Below are positions 1 to 11,319 of a stretch of DNA of 64,000 nucleotides, piece by piece. Each line of letters starts with the position of its first letter. Position 1 is the stretch's first letter. This stretch comes from Bdellovibrionales bacterium (lineage in GTDB: Bacteria; Bdellovibrionota; Bdellovibrionia; Bdellovibrionales; UBA1609): assembly GCA_019695175.1 (NCBI GenBank), contig JAIBAM010000013.1:1-64000 (forward strand), read 5' to 3'. A model generated the notes under the pieces. That model was not told the DNA's origin, did not search any database, and saw only the letters and a program-made list of their open reading frames with translations. Both the position numbers and the translations under genes were made by a program.

Positions 1-220
1 GCGGACAAACAAGAAATGATTCAGTCGCTAGTCCTTGACTTGTCAGCCGTTTAAGAATTAAACACCTAAAAACCTTCTGAAAGATTTATTCCAAAATAAA
101 TTTCTACCAAATCTGAGACGCCACCCCACCGAAGAATACTACTATGCTTTGTTGTTTCAGACCTTGAAGTAGACTATTCAAAAACCTATTGGGTAGACAT
201 GAAGCATTCAAAAGTAATAG

Positions 221-430
221 CTAGTCTAGCTTTAGGTTTATACCCATAGCTTTACAAATATAAATCAAAATTGGCAGACTCGGATACCTACGACCCTGCT
301 CAATAAATTGTATCGTTAATGGTGATAAATCCACTTGCTTAGCTAACTCCTCTTGTGAAAGCCTAAGAGATTTTCTTTGCGTCTGAATTTTCTTAGAAAT
401 AGCCTTTAACCGTTGTAGAACTGCTTTTCT
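221..430 (-). pseudogene. XRE-family helix-turn-helix regulator, 5'-truncated remnant
   Basis: Read on the minus strand this frame gives a compact helix-turn-helix domain of the XRE/Cro type, with the motif LSQEELAKQVDLSPLTIQ, then IEQGRRYPSLPIL, and a TAG stop at 221-223. The frame is closed upstream by a TAA at 431-433, and no ATG, GTG or TTG with a ribosome binding site precedes the domain. I therefore read it as a remnant or frameshifted copy of a small DNA-binding regulator. It lies back to back with the decayed O-antigen ligase. What it regulated cannot be told. Confidence 0.45.
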
Positions 431-498
431 TTATTTCGTTGGGATTTATTTTTGTCTGCTCTTTGTTTTTTCGATAATTAACGGATCAACTTTTTTAG

Positions 499-1806
499 AA
501 GAACGCTGGATACAAAGATACATTTTTAATTTTAACATTTTTTGTAAGCCTCCAATACTTTGGCTCCGAACAAAAAATAAATTCTTACTTAAAAATACCT
601 CTTTGTACTTTTTTGATATTTTTAACGATTGAGTCCTTATATCAATACATTTGGAAATGCCAATTTGACGATCCACTTGGTAGGTCGTGCTATTCCAGCA
701 GGTTATGGAATATCAATATGCTGGCTCAGGCATTGACTCTTTCGTTACCAGTTTTAATTCTTTTCTTAAAGTATTCAAAAAATAAAATTGATTTGGTTTT
801 TAATTATGCGTTTATCGTATTGTGTACGCTAGTAACACTCCTGACGGCTTGTCGATCAGCCATTCTTTCAATTATTATTTTTTACTCTATCGAATTTATT
901 TTTCCTCAGATTGTATCTAGAAAAAAATTATTATTAACTGGACTGAGCAGTTTAATTCTTTTTTTCAGCCTCAATAGTTTTAAAAAAAATTTATCGAATT
1001 CGGTTGGTGACGACAAAAAAGGTTCTGCGAGCTATCGTTTAGAAGTTTGGAAAAAATCAGTTGAAATGGCGACAGAAAATCCTCTAGGAATTGGCGTTAA
1101 TAAGTTTGAGTTTGGTTTTTTGCCTTACAAGATGAATTCCAATTTTGAAAATATGAAGACCGAAGTAGACAAGTCGCCGCACAACGAATTTGCCAGGATC
1201 TTATCCGAAGAGGGATGGGTTTTGATTTTAATTTTTTCTTGTTCGGTCATTATAGCCGCCCTCTACTGACTGCGCAATATTCAACAAAAACAGCCATCTT
1301 TTTTCTTTAAATTTCTTTTAGTTTTGCTTGCTGAATTATTTTTTCAATTCCCGACAGAAATGTTTTTCCCAGTTTTTTTATTTTGCATGGCTCTTGCCAC
1401 GACAGATAAAAGCAATTTTAAAATAGACTTTAGCCACTTTAAGTATATCGCTATGGTATTTCTATCGCTTTTTGTATTTTTACTGATTTATGTTAGAAAT
1501 GTAAAAATAGCCCCCAGAGAGTATTCTGGTTTTTACTGTCGTATATTCCCTGACAATTTGAAAATGTGCGGGGAATACTTTAAAGACCACTTTGAAATCG
1601 GAGATTTTCAGTTAGCCGACCAAACAATAAAACCAATTGTTAAAAGACAGCCGTTTAATTACATCGCATTACATTTTGATTATATGCTTGGAGATCCAAT
1701 TCATAATTCTAAAGTTGCTTGCAATTATTGGAACATTTTTAGAGGTAAAAACTCTCTCCCTGAGTCGGATATCTCCAACTGCACTAAGCTGAATAGGGCT
1801 GATTAA
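499..1806 (+). pseudogene. O-antigen ligase / polymerase (Wzy_C family), broken by an in-frame TGA
   Basis: The frame from 499 (possible TTG start at 613) encodes a hydrophobic multi-pass membrane protein with Wzy_C family signatures: a TACRSAILS segment near 840-870, ENPLGIGVNKFEFG near 1077-1118, then SPHNEFARILSEEGW. Such proteins join or polymerise O-antigen units in the inner membrane. A TGA at 1267-1269 stops the protein after IIAALY. The same frame continues at once with LRNIQQKQ, a further membrane stretch and a soluble tail ending at 1806, so the TGA looks like a nonsense change, perhaps of a TGG Trp codon. Upstream, a different frame from about 420 also encodes a membrane-like segment (VGIYFCLLFVFSIING), which suggests a frameshift near 500-540 and loss of the true start. 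Other genes here end in TGA, so recoding is unlikely. Confidence 0.6.
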
Positions 1807-1945
1807 TAAAAGATTTTAAACAATACGCCGAACAACGATAAAAATTAAATCCCGTTTCATTTGCGAGCACTTTAATTTTTTTTCTGGGCGCGTAATCCAA
1901 AGCGCGCGAAAATAAGAGCTGTAGACTTATTTTATAGGAGGCACG

Positions 1946-2059
1946 ATGACAACTATTTGTATTTATAAATTCAAAAATCCCGAGTCTGCAGATCAAGCTA
2001 TGGAAGCCCTCTGGCGAAGACTTTGCGATGGTTTTCCTGACTTCGTCGATTTGGAATGA
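1946..2059 (+). CDS. Small ORF of 37 residues, unknown or truncated
   Basis: An ATG follows a strong ribosome binding site (AGGAGG at 1937-1942). The 37-residue frame starts MTTICIYKFKNPESADQAME and ends in TGA. The beginning resembles the first strand and helix of a small ferredoxin-like domain, so it may be the truncated 5' part of a longer gene whose remainder is lost. The strong Shine-Dalgarno is the main support. It stands alone between the broken O-antigen ligase and the Cys-rich protein gene. No function is assigned. Confidence 0.35.
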   Translation: MTTICIYKFKNPESADQAMEALWRRLCDGFPDFVDLE

Positions 2060-2290
2060 ACTCAAGTTATTTCAATAGCTTAGGGACAATTTAGTTCTCT
2101 ACGTTTCGAGAAAGTAAGGGTCTACTTCAATAACGAGGGCAGTCAGGACTTTTGTTAGACGCAGAACCTTTTTGAAAATTGATATCAGATATCGGTATTT
2201 AATTTGGTAGGATGATTCGGGCCGAAAAATTTCTAGTGATTTCAACGGCCATTTTTATCAATCACTACGAACTAATACATTTGAAAATAA

Positions 2291-2548
2291 CTAAGGGCAG
2301 TCCGTACAAGTGTATTTATGCGCACAGTCACCAGCTGCCTTCCAATGTGCACAGCACTTGCCCTCTTTCGTACATCTTTTCTTTTCATCCTTGGGGGTGA
2401 TCAGCGAGCACTCAGTACAAGTGTATTCACTGGCACATTTTTTGTCAGCGCTCCAATGCGCACAGCACTTATTGCCAGAACACCTATCGCCCTTAGCAAA
2501 AGAATAAGGAGTTACTGCTAAAAGAATGAGCACCATAATTACTTTCAT
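2291..2548 (-). CDS. Small secreted Cys-rich protein with two internal repeats
   Basis: The 85-residue protein starts with a classic signal peptide (MKVIMVLILLAVTPYSFA, cleavage likely after Ala18). The mature part consists of two similar copies of about 27 residues. Each has six cysteines in the pattern C-x(4-5)-CCAHW-x5-C-A-x3-YTCT-x-C, and the copies are joined by a short charged linker. With twelve cysteines in under seventy mature residues it should be disulfide-bonded, or metal-binding through Cys and His, in the periplasm or outside the cell. I do not recognise the family. It is monocistronic, just downstream in minus-strand order of the tRNA gene, and its coding potential is clear from the repeat, which is visible only in this frame. 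Confidence 0.75.
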   Translation of the reverse strand: MKVIMVLILLAVTPYSFAKGDRCSGNKCCAHWSADKKCASEYTCTECSLITPKDEKKRCTKEGKCCAHWKAAGDCAHKYTCTDCP

Positions 2549-2590
2549 AAGGTAAAGGTAGCCTCTGTTTTAAATCTAGTCAAGTCGGGG

Positions 2591-2667
2591 TGGTAGGGGC
2601 TCCAGGACTTGAACCTGGGATCCTCCGGTTATGAGCCGGATGCTTTAACCAACTAAGCTAAGCCCCC
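2591..2667 (-). tRNA. tRNA with CAT anticodon (elongator Met or Ile2)
   Basis: The minus strand folds as a full cloverleaf of 77 nt including an encoded CCA (2591-2593). The acceptor stem pairs GGGGGCT with AGCCCCT (one G-U). The anticodon stem is TCCGG/CCGGA around the loop CTCATAA, and the T arm contains GGTTCAAGTCC. The anticodon is CAT. The acceptor end lacks the unpaired first base of initiator tRNA, so it is elongator tRNA-Met or the lysidine-modified tRNA-Ile2. Sequence alone does not settle which. Confidence 0.9.
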
Positions 2668-3066
2668 AAAAGTGAATGGGAAATGTCATTAAAATTTTAT
2701 TGGCCTAACTGCCTATAAATTGATGTAAATTTATGACGGAGCCCTTGATAACATAATTAAAGGCTTAGGCAAATTTGAAATTAACATTTTTTTAAGCCCT
2801 AGGGATTGTAAGGGTATTGTGCGTTAGTTTATCCAAGAGCCTATTAGCGCAGAAAAATAAATGAACCCATTTGGTCCTAAAGTCCTGGTCTGGGTTTTCC
2901 GACAAGACTAAGGACCCTGGGGTTAGAGTTGCATATCCCTTGAAGTAATTCAAATTGAAGTAGTTCAAAGGTGAAGCACTCAAAGCTTATTAATATACAC
3001 GTTCATTCGGAAAGCTTGAGTCGAAGCAAGGCTGAACTCCTCCGAGAAAACACCAAGGGAGAAACG

Positions 3067-3150
3067 TTGAATCGAAAATCATTTGTAGTTTTTTTGATGG
3101 GTTTATCTTCATTATTTATTGTGTATCATTTTTTTTCACCGTATTTTTAA
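3067..3150 (+). CDS. Possible 27-residue single-span membrane peptide
   Basis: A TTG codon preceded by AAGGGAG at good spacing opens a frame for a 27-residue peptide: a basic start (MNRKS), a hydrophobic span (FVVFLMGLSSLFIVYHFF), then TAA. It could be a small membrane peptide or the 5' end of a decayed gene. Support is limited to the ribosome binding site and composition. Confidence 0.25.
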   Translation: MNRKSFVVFLMGLSSLFIVYHFFSPYF

Positions 3151-3188
3151 ACTAACAGCACCTTTTTTTCTAAATAAGATTGGATTGC

Positions 3189-3216
3189 AAAATCCCAAAA
3201 TCCCAAAATCCCAAAA
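3189..3216. repeat. Short tandem repeat, 8-bp unit AAAATCCC
   Basis: Three perfect copies of AAAATCCC followed by a partial copy, in non-coding DNA about 70 bases before the RNase P RNA gene. It is a possible slippage site with no evident function. Confidence 0.7.
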
Positions 3217-3288
3217 TTACTAGAACTTGGTAGAATCTTTGATTTTTCATAGTATTAAATTTTAAGGCCTTGTGTTAAGGTTGTCCTC

Positions 3289-3689
3289 GGAATTACGGAT
3301 GGTTACGGCAGTACGGCAATTGTTTATGTTTGATTAAACAAGAGCTCCTGCTGAGGAAAGTCCGGACTACAAAGGGTGGCGCATGGGGTAATACCCCTCC
3401 ACGGCTTTAATAAGTTGTGAGGAACAGTGGAACAGAGAGAAGGTCCAGAGCTTTGATCCTAGAACCGGGAACGGGAGGTTTTAGGGGAGTTGCTGGAGTG
3501 AAAACAGCTAAACTCTGCGCGGAGCAAGATCAAATAGGAGGACACTTTTAAGTGCGACCCGCACGAAGTCCTCGGGTAGATCGCATGAGAGGCTCTAGTA
3601 ATAGGCCTCCTAGAGAAATGATCATCTCACTGTATAAGATGAGGACCATCATCATACAGGATAGACAGAATCCGGCTTATAGTAATTCC
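3289..3689 (+). ncRNA. rnpB: RNase P RNA, bacterial class A
   Basis: The RNA component of RNase P, which removes 5' leaders from tRNA precursors. The two universally conserved parts of helix P4 are present: GAGGAAAGTCCGGACT near 3352-3367 and ACAGAATCCGGCTTATAG near 3666-3683. Between them are family-typical segments such as GGAGCAAGATCAAATAGG and CTCGGGTAGATCGC. The terminal helix P1 is formed by GGAATTAC (3289-3296) and GTAATTCC (3682-3689), which fixes the ends to within a few bases. The length of about 400 nt is normal for class A. Confidence 0.95.
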
Positions 3690-3730
3690 AAATGGTCCTT
3701 TCATTTCAACTAATCAAAAGGGTTCAGATA

Positions 3731-3750
3731 ACTTCCCCAGATGGGGAAGT
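3731..3750 (+). terminator. Hairpin downstream of rnpB
   Basis: A perfect 8-bp stem ACTTCCCC/GGGGAAGT with an AGAT loop lies 42 bases after the RNase P RNA. It has no strong T tract directly after it, so it may be a weak terminator or a 3' processing barrier. Nothing else stands out in 3690-3996. Confidence 0.4.
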
Positions 3751-3996
3751 GGTGTCCTCATGTATTTTTGATAAGGTCTTAAGGTCTTTCAGTTGCAAAA
3801 AAATCCAGATTGAGACACAACATAAACGACAAATTTTAAATAATAAATTGAAACTTGTTCGAATTCGAAGTTGGTAATGCAGAAATACCTCAGGTGATTA
3901 GAGGTAAATTAAATTGCCATATTATTTGAAATAAAATGGTCACGAAAGAATCCAGTCTGGTATGATTTTAAACTTTTTAAGTTGAGGAGTTCTTCG

Positions 3997-4770
3997 GTGT
4001 TATCTTGCTATATTTTGACCCATAACAGTCAGAAATACTTACCTCAAATACTGAATCAAGTTCGTGAGTTTGCGGATGAAATTGTTATAATTGATTCAGG
4101 TAGTAAGGATAAAACACCTGAGATCGCCGGAGAATTTGGTGCTAAAATAATTTTCCGTGCACTCGATAATTTTCGAGATCAAAGAAATTTTGCTTTAGAT
4201 CAATGTCAATACAATTGGGTTCTTGCTTTGGATTCAGATGAAATTCCTGATCGAGATATGGTAGAACACCTAAAGAAGTTAAAACAGAATCAATTTTATC
4301 ACAACGGCTACACACCTGATGGTTTTAAAACGATGCGAAAATGGTTTATGTTTGGAAGGGAAATTCGTTGCTGCCTTCCCGTTTCAAGCCCTGATGGCCC
4401 CTTGCGCCTGTTTCAGAAATCCATTGTGAGATACAACACACTAATTCATGAAGAAGCCTCTGGAGCAAAATCAATAGAATTTATCGATGGATTTTTACAT
4501 CATTACAGTTGTGATTCAGTAAAAGACCTTGTTACTAAAATGAATATCTATACGTCTTTGGCTGCAGAAGAGATGCGGAACAAAAATAAAAAAGCCGGTG
4601 GTTGGTTTAATATATGGATTCATTCATTTGCTGCTTGGGGGAAGTGGTACTTCAAAAAAGGTGGGTGGCGTGATGGAAATGTGGGTGTCCTCTTAGGTAC
4701 TTATGCCTTTTTTTATACTTTTTTAAAGTATATTAAACGAAAGTTTGATTTTAAAGACCTGAATCATTAA
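3997..4770 (+). CDS. Glycosyltransferase family 2 (WaaE/KdtX-like LPS core type)
   Basis: Probably transfers a sugar from an activated donor to the LPS core or another envelope glycan on the cytoplasmic face. The N-terminus has the GT-A start (LSCYILTHNSQKYLP), then EIVIIDSGSKDKT and the metal-binding LALDSDEIPD segment, as in the WaaE/KdtX group. About 257 residues is the usual length for that group. The start is set at GTG 3997 because GAGGAG at 3984-3989 sits seven bases before it; an in-frame TTG at 3982 overlaps that site. It lies next to the KDO genes but on the other strand. The exact sugar is unknown. Confidence 0.8.
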   Translation: MLSCYILTHNSQKYLPQILNQVREFADEIVIIDSGSKDKTPEIAGEFGAKIIFRALDNFRDQRNFALDQCQYNWVLALDSDEIPDRDMVEHLKKLKQNQFYHNGYTPDGFKTMRKWFMFGREIRCCLPVSSPDGPLRLFQKSIVRYNTLIHEEASGAKSIEFIDGFLHHYSCDSVKDLVTKMNIYTSLAAEEMRNKNKKAGGWFNIWIHSFAAWGKWYFKKGGWRDGNVGVLLGTYAFFYTFLKYIKRKFDFKDLNH

Positions 4771-4864
4771 AAAATGACAAAGTTGTACTGAAATCCTGTG
4801 TCGGAGAGGCCTCATCAAAACCTACAATATAACCTACAATCGAATCTTGCGATGGTTGTCGAAT

Positions 4865-5842
4865 TTAGAAGACTTGTATTTTTAGCAAGTCTTGTAGATG
4901 GAGAACTCCAACAGGGTGGCTGGAACGTTCAGAGTTTTTATCTACGGCAAATAAAATTTGGATTTGAAACTGCTGCATTAAAAACAAGGCTTTTTCGGCA
5001 AGTTCTTCACAATCTATCGTTTTGGGAGACTGAGACATAATGTCTTGGGCAGAGTCAGTAAGAAGCGATTGTCCTTGTTCCAAACGACGTCGAATGTCCC
5101 CATCAGTAATAACTCCAACTAAAGTTCCATTTGTATCGATGACTCCAGTCACTCCACGAACCTCTTTTGAGGTCATAATAGTTAAAACTTTAGAAAAAGA
5201 ATCGTGAGTTGAAACCAGAGGAAGAGCCTCTCCTACATGCATCACATCGCGAACACGAGTGGTCAGTCTGCGTCCGAGACTTCCCGCAGGGTGAAACTCA
5301 GCAAAGTCCTCTTGGCGAAAGCCTCGTCTTTTTAATGTTGCCATAGCTAAGGCATCACCAAGTGCGAGTGTGGCTGTTGAACTTGAGGTGGGGGCAAGTC
5401 CCATGGGGCAGGCCTCTTCAGTGATACTTACTTGTAAACATATTTGACTAGACCGCGCCAAGGTACTGGTTTGTTGTCCTGTCATTGCAATCAGAGGGAT
5501 ATTTTTGCGAGCTACATATTTAAGTAAAGGGACCAACTCAGCTGCTTCACCACCATAGCTGATAGCTATGACAAGATCTCCTTTTGCAAGAACCCCTAAA
5601 TCACCGTGGGAAGATTCGGCAGGATGCAAAAAAATGGAGGGAGTTCCAGTAGAGCTTAAAGTGCTTGCAATTTTACGTCCCACAATTCCCGATTTTCCAA
5701 TGCCAGTTACAACCACTTTTCCACCACAGTGAATTATCATATCAACGGCCTGAGTAAAGTGAGAGTTGAGATGCTCAGCCATTTTCAGAAGGCTTTGAGC
5801 TTCAATATGCAAAACTCGGCGGGCTTCATCTAAATCATTCAT
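4865..5842 (-). CDS. kdsD: Arabinose 5-phosphate isomerase (KpsF/GutQ/KdsD family)
   Basis: Converts ribulose 5-phosphate to arabinose 5-phosphate, the first step towards KDO. The 325-residue protein has an SIS domain at about 35-180 (VVVTGIGKSGIVGRKIA, HPAESSHGDLG with the active-site His, AISYGGEAAE). It is followed by two CBS domains from about 200 to the end (VRDVMHVGE, VGVITDGDIRRRLEQG, AQDIMSQSPKTI). This is the full KdsD architecture and length. It is the last gene of engB-kdsB-pyrG-kdsD, starting two bases after the pyrG stop, so the two are very likely co-translated. Confidence 0.95.
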   Translation of the reverse strand: MNDLDEARRVLHIEAQSLLKMAEHLNSHFTQAVDMIIHCGGKVVVTGIGKSGIVGRKIASTLSSTGTPSIFLHPAESSHGDLGVLAKGDLVIAISYGGEAAELVPLLKYVARKNIPLIAMTGQQTSTLARSSQICLQVSITEEACPMGLAPTSSSTATLALGDALAMATLKRRGFRQEDFAEFHPAGSLGRRLTTRVRDVMHVGEALPLVSTHDSFSKVLTIMTSKEVRGVTGVIDTNGTLVGVITDGDIRRRLEQGQSLLTDSAQDIMSQSPKTIDCEELAEKALFLMQQFQIQILFAVDKNSERSSHPVGVLHLQDLLKIQVF

Positions 5843-5844
5843 AT

Positions 5845-8274
<2,430 letters not shown>

Positions 8275-8278
<4 letters not shown>

Positions 8279-8853
8279 TTTGATTCCTTTTGAACCCAAC
8301 TTTTATAAACAAAATCTTCCACTTCTTTAGCTGTGGTTTTTTTTTGTTTTGTGGTGGTAAACCAAGGGATTCTATCGGTGATTTTTTTAAATTCAACCAA
8401 CCGATTCTTAAGTTCCTTTTGATTGAGTTGATCCGTTTTTGTAAGAACAAGAGCTAAGGGTCTGTGGTGTTGGTTTAAAAAATAAACCAGTTGTTCTTCT
8501 TGGTTGGTCCAGGGTCTTCGAATGTCTAGAAACAATAAAACTCCACATAAATTGTTGCGTTGGCTTAAATATTCCTCCACCATTGGTCCCCAGGTGTCCA
8601 TTTCCTTTTGCGATCTGGAAGCAAATCCATAACCTGGCATATCTACAAAATAATACCGTTCATTGACATTGAAAAAATTTAAGAGCCGAGTTTTACCTGG
8701 AGTTTGACTTACTTTTGCAACAGGGCTTTGTGACACTAAATTAATAAATGTGGACTTTCCAGCATTTGAACGACCCGCTAAGGCCACTTCAGGTAAGGGA
8801 TTGTCCGGTAAGGTGTCTGAGGAAACTGCGGATTGGGTGTATTTGATTTTCAT
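8275..8853 (-). CDS. engB: Ribosome biogenesis GTP-binding protein EngB/YsxC
   Basis: A small GTPase of 192 residues that assists assembly of the large ribosomal subunit. The P-loop is GRSNAGKST, G3 is DMPGYGFA and G4 is LTKTD, all characteristic of the EngB/YsxC branch. The gene leads the engB-kdsB-pyrG-kdsD operon and overlaps kdsB by four bases, so it is translationally coupled to it. The promoter should lie in the divergent gap 8854-9054. Confidence 0.95.
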
Positions 8854-9054
8854 AATTAGGCTGCAATATAGGCTGAGTTTTCATTCTTGTCCAAGAACTA
8901 AGAGTTTTTATCCTGAATTCAAGAATTGTGTTTCATAAGTCGTGGTTCTATTTAAAGAAAAGCCATTTAAAACCATTTTTAATGGCATATTTCTTGATGA
9001 ATCCATTTTTTTAAAAGGTTTGTGTGGGTTTTTTAAATGGTTTGGGGGAAGAGT

Positions 9055-10344
9055 ATGGGAACTGAGTTATTACAAAAAAAAGCAAATCAATTGAATCGTG
9101 GATATTTAACCTGGAGGAATGCAAATGGTCGCCAGGTCACTGAATTATGTGATGGACTTACTTTGGGGCGAGATGGTTCTAATCATGTGGTCCTGAGCGA
9201 TTCATATGTTTCCCAACGACATTGCCGAATTGAACTTCGTTTTTCCCGCTTTATCATTCGTGATCTTCGTTCCAAAAATGGGGTTTTTGTAAATGGAACA
9301 CCCGTGATTGAAGCAGAATTAAAAGACGAAGACTGTATTAAATTGGGCCACAGTGAAATAACTGTAACAGTTACTCATGAGCTGAATAAAGAAAATCTTT
9401 TGACCCTTTCAAGTCTAAATTCAGAATGGCACCAGCAATTGCTTAAAATACCCTCTGTTGCCCAATCTGATTTACCTGTTCTTCTTACCGGGCCCTCGGG
9501 TGCAGGTAAAGAGGTAATAGCCAATGCTTTGCACAAGTCCTCGAAACGTAAACTATTCCCCTTGGTTTGTGTGAATTGTTCGGCATTAAATGAATCCTTA
9601 ATTGAAAGTGAACTTTTTGGGCATATTAAAGGGAGTTTTACGGGAGCTACTCATGATCGATTGGGAGCTTTTGAGGAAGCCCGTGGAGGAACTTTGTTTT
9701 TGGATGAGATTGGTGACTTGCCGCTCACTCTTCAGCCCAAGTTACTTCGTGCCCTTGAAAATGCCCAATTTAGGCCTGTGGGGTCTGATCAAACACGAAC
9801 TGCTGACGTGAGGATCATTGCAGCCACCCACCACAATTTGGGTCAACAAGTTCAAAATAATACCTTTCGCAGAGATCTTTATTTTCGAATTAATGTAATT
9901 CGTTTTCGTTTACCTTCACTTTTGCAACGCATGGAAGATTTTGAAGACTTACTTTATTACTTTGCCAAAATCCATCGTGTGGGATTTACCTATGCTGCCA
10001 TTGCCAAGCTTAAAGAACACTCTTGGCCGGGGAATGTGAGAGAGTTGAGAAATGTTGTAGCCAGAGCAAAAGCCTATTTTCCTAATGAAAGAATTGATGA
10101 AGTTCATTTGGAGACTCTTATTGAGAGAGATTCCCCTCAACAACAATCCTACGTTTCGCAGAATTCAAAACAAAAATCCGTTTTAAAAGATATTGAGTTG
10201 GAATTGATTCAATCCAGGTTGATTGCAAATTTAGGGAATCAAAGAATGACGGCTCAAGATTTGGGAATACCAAAAAGCACTCTTCATGACCGGATTAAAA
10301 CCTATGGTATCAATGTAAAGGAATTACTTCGGGAAAAATTTTAA
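9055..10344 (+). CDS. FHA-domain sigma54-dependent transcriptional activator
   Basis: A bacterial enhancer-binding protein whose sensor is an FHA phosphothreonine-binding domain instead of a receiver. Order: FHA at about 15-105 (LTLGRDGSNHVVLSD, SQRHCRIEL, RDLRSKNGVFVNG), AAA+ domain at about 125-340 (Walker A GPSGAGKE, sigma54 loop GSFTGA, Walker B GGTLFLDEIGD, WPGNVREL), and a Fis-type helix-turn-helix at the C-terminus (MTAQDLGIPKSTLHDRIK). The sigma54 loop has Ser where GAFTGA has Ala, a tolerated variant. The start is at ATG 9055 because GGGGGAAG lies just upstream; an in-frame ATG at 9037 is less well placed. It probably responds to a Ser/Thr kinase. Targets are unknown. Confidence 0.9.
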   Translation: MGTELLQKKANQLNRGYLTWRNANGRQVTELCDGLTLGRDGSNHVVLSDSYVSQRHCRIELRFSRFIIRDLRSKNGVFVNGTPVIEAELKDEDCIKLGHSEITVTVTHELNKENLLTLSSLNSEWHQQLLKIPSVAQSDLPVLLTGPSGAGKEVIANALHKSSKRKLFPLVCVNCSALNESLIESELFGHIKGSFTGATHDRLGAFEEARGGTLFLDEIGDLPLTLQPKLLRALENAQFRPVGSDQTRTADVRIIAATHHNLGQQVQNNTFRRDLYFRINVIRFRLPSLLQRMEDFEDLLYYFAKIHRVGFTYAAIAKLKEHSWPGNVRELRNVVARAKAYFPNERIDEVHLETLIERDSPQQQSYVSQNSKQKSVLKDIELELIQSRLIANLGNQRMTAQDLGIPKSTLHDRIKTYGINVKELLREKF

Positions 10345-10409
10345 GAGCTCAGCCTTAGGATGTTGGAATTAGGATTTTAGTCGGAGGTGTTGTGACCAAG
10401 TTAATTTTG

Positions 10410-11255
10410 TTAAAAACGAAATCCTAAACGAGCGCTGTAGGTTTCTTCAGGATATCGATCCATTTGTGCCGCTATAAATAAGTCATTAAGATGGTAGGTT
10501 GTTCCTACGTACATATGAAACTGAGTCATTTTGTGAATGACGGTTTGTGTGGCGATGTTCACCTCTGGATCTGAGTTATCAACTGTGGCATTAGCACCAG
10601 AAGAGGCCAAAAAAGTTCCTTTTGCCTGTAAAATGCCTCCTCCCAGATAAAAGGAAATATTATCCACATAAATCCCACTGACCAAATCGGCCCCCAAAGT
10701 AAGACATTGAAATTCATTGGAAAATGAAATGTTGTGGGCATTAAGAACCAGAGAAATATTTGCTGGAAAGAATTTTGCTTCAAAGAATGAATATCTTAAA
10801 GAACCGCCAAAACTGGAAAAATCAATTTGAGCTATTTGTGGAGTGAAGTGCATAAAGATGTCCACATTTTCATATAGACCCTTACCAATTATGAGTCTTG
10901 GGAGGACTAACTCTTCTTCGCCATTCCAGGTGTTTGGGCAGCCTGAGGTGGCGGGAGAACACCCCAATTTTGCAATTTTATGAATATCAATAAATTCTGC
11001 AGATAAACCGATCTCAAAACCACTGTATCCTCCTAAGGGAAAAGGGTTTGAGAGTAATTTTGTACTGGTATTGAGACCTAGTTGTCTTGTGATTTGTTCT
11101 CTATCGGAGTGATTTAATTGTTTGGGAAGTGTGAGTGCCCATGATGTGAAATTAAATGTGAATAACCCAATTAAAAATAGTGGCTTTAAATCAAAATAAA
11201 CTAATGGTTTTGGCAAGAGATTTATTATAAAAAAATTTAAATATTTTTGCTTCAT
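10410..11255 (-). CDS. Predicted outer-membrane beta-barrel protein
   Basis: This 281-residue protein has a long basic-hydrophobic N-terminus ending in a signal peptide (LFLIGLFTFNFTSWA). The mature part is rich in alternating aromatic strands (FEIGLSAEFIDI, VDIFMHFTPQI, FYLGGGILQAKG) and ends in ARLGFRF, whose terminal Phe is typical of barrels inserted by the BAM complex. No domain family is recognised. Possible roles are porin or surface barrel. It is convergent with the FHA activator gene and sits 64 bases downstream of the next minus-strand gene. Confidence 0.6.
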   Translation of the reverse strand: MKQKYLNFFIINLLPKPLVYFDLKPLFLIGLFTFNFTSWALTLPKQLNHSDREQITRQLGLNTSTKLLSNPFPLGGYSGFEIGLSAEFIDIHKIAKLGCSPATSGCPNTWNGEEELVLPRLIIGKGLYENVDIFMHFTPQIAQIDFSSFGGSLRYSFFEAKFFPANISLVLNAHNISFSNEFQCLTLGADLVSGIYVDNISFYLGGGILQAKGTFLASSGANATVDNSDPEVNIATQTVIHKMTQFHMYVGTTYHLNDLFIAAQMDRYPEETYSARLGFRF

Positions 11256-11319
11256 CTGAGTTTTTGTGTTGGTTTACGTAAACCATACATGATTCGCAAA
11301 AAAAAGTATTCAAATGATT

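Larger units (their letters stand above)
2700..3288. other. Intergenic stretch, mostly featureless
   Basis: About 590 bases between the tRNA and the RNase P RNA gene. I see only a possible tiny membrane peptide ORF (3067-3150) and a short tandem repeat (3189-3216), listed separately. The open frame on the minus strand around 2792-2983 has no ribosome binding site or protein-like pattern. Confidence 0.4.

Noticed and set aside
1270-1323. In-frame TGA as recoded codon (Trp or selenocysteine) in the O-antigen ligase
   Set aside because: Many genes here, such as the histidine kinase and alcohol dehydrogenase neighbours, use TGA or TAA normally as stops. No SECIS-like hairpin is apparent after it, and the family has no selenocysteine.
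1784-2065. 93-residue minus-strand frame
   Set aside because: Composition is not protein-like, there is no ribosome binding site, and it runs antisense to the end of the O-antigen gene and the small ORF at 1946.
2310-2521. Plus-strand Cys-containing frames opposite the Cys-rich gene
   Set aside because: They are antisense shadows; the signal peptide and the duplicated CCAHW pattern occur only on the minus strand.
3189-3216. CRISPR-like array
   Set aside because: The 8-bp units are contiguous, with no spacers and no cas genes; it is a simple tandem repeat.
4798-5040. Plus-strand 80-residue frame
   Set aside because: Shadow of the end of kdsD, with no start signal.
8983-8998. Sigma54-like promoter TGGCAT-N5-TTGAT before the FHA activator gene
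   Set aside because: The -24 element is good, but the -12 has GA instead of the nearly invariant GC, so I do not claim it.
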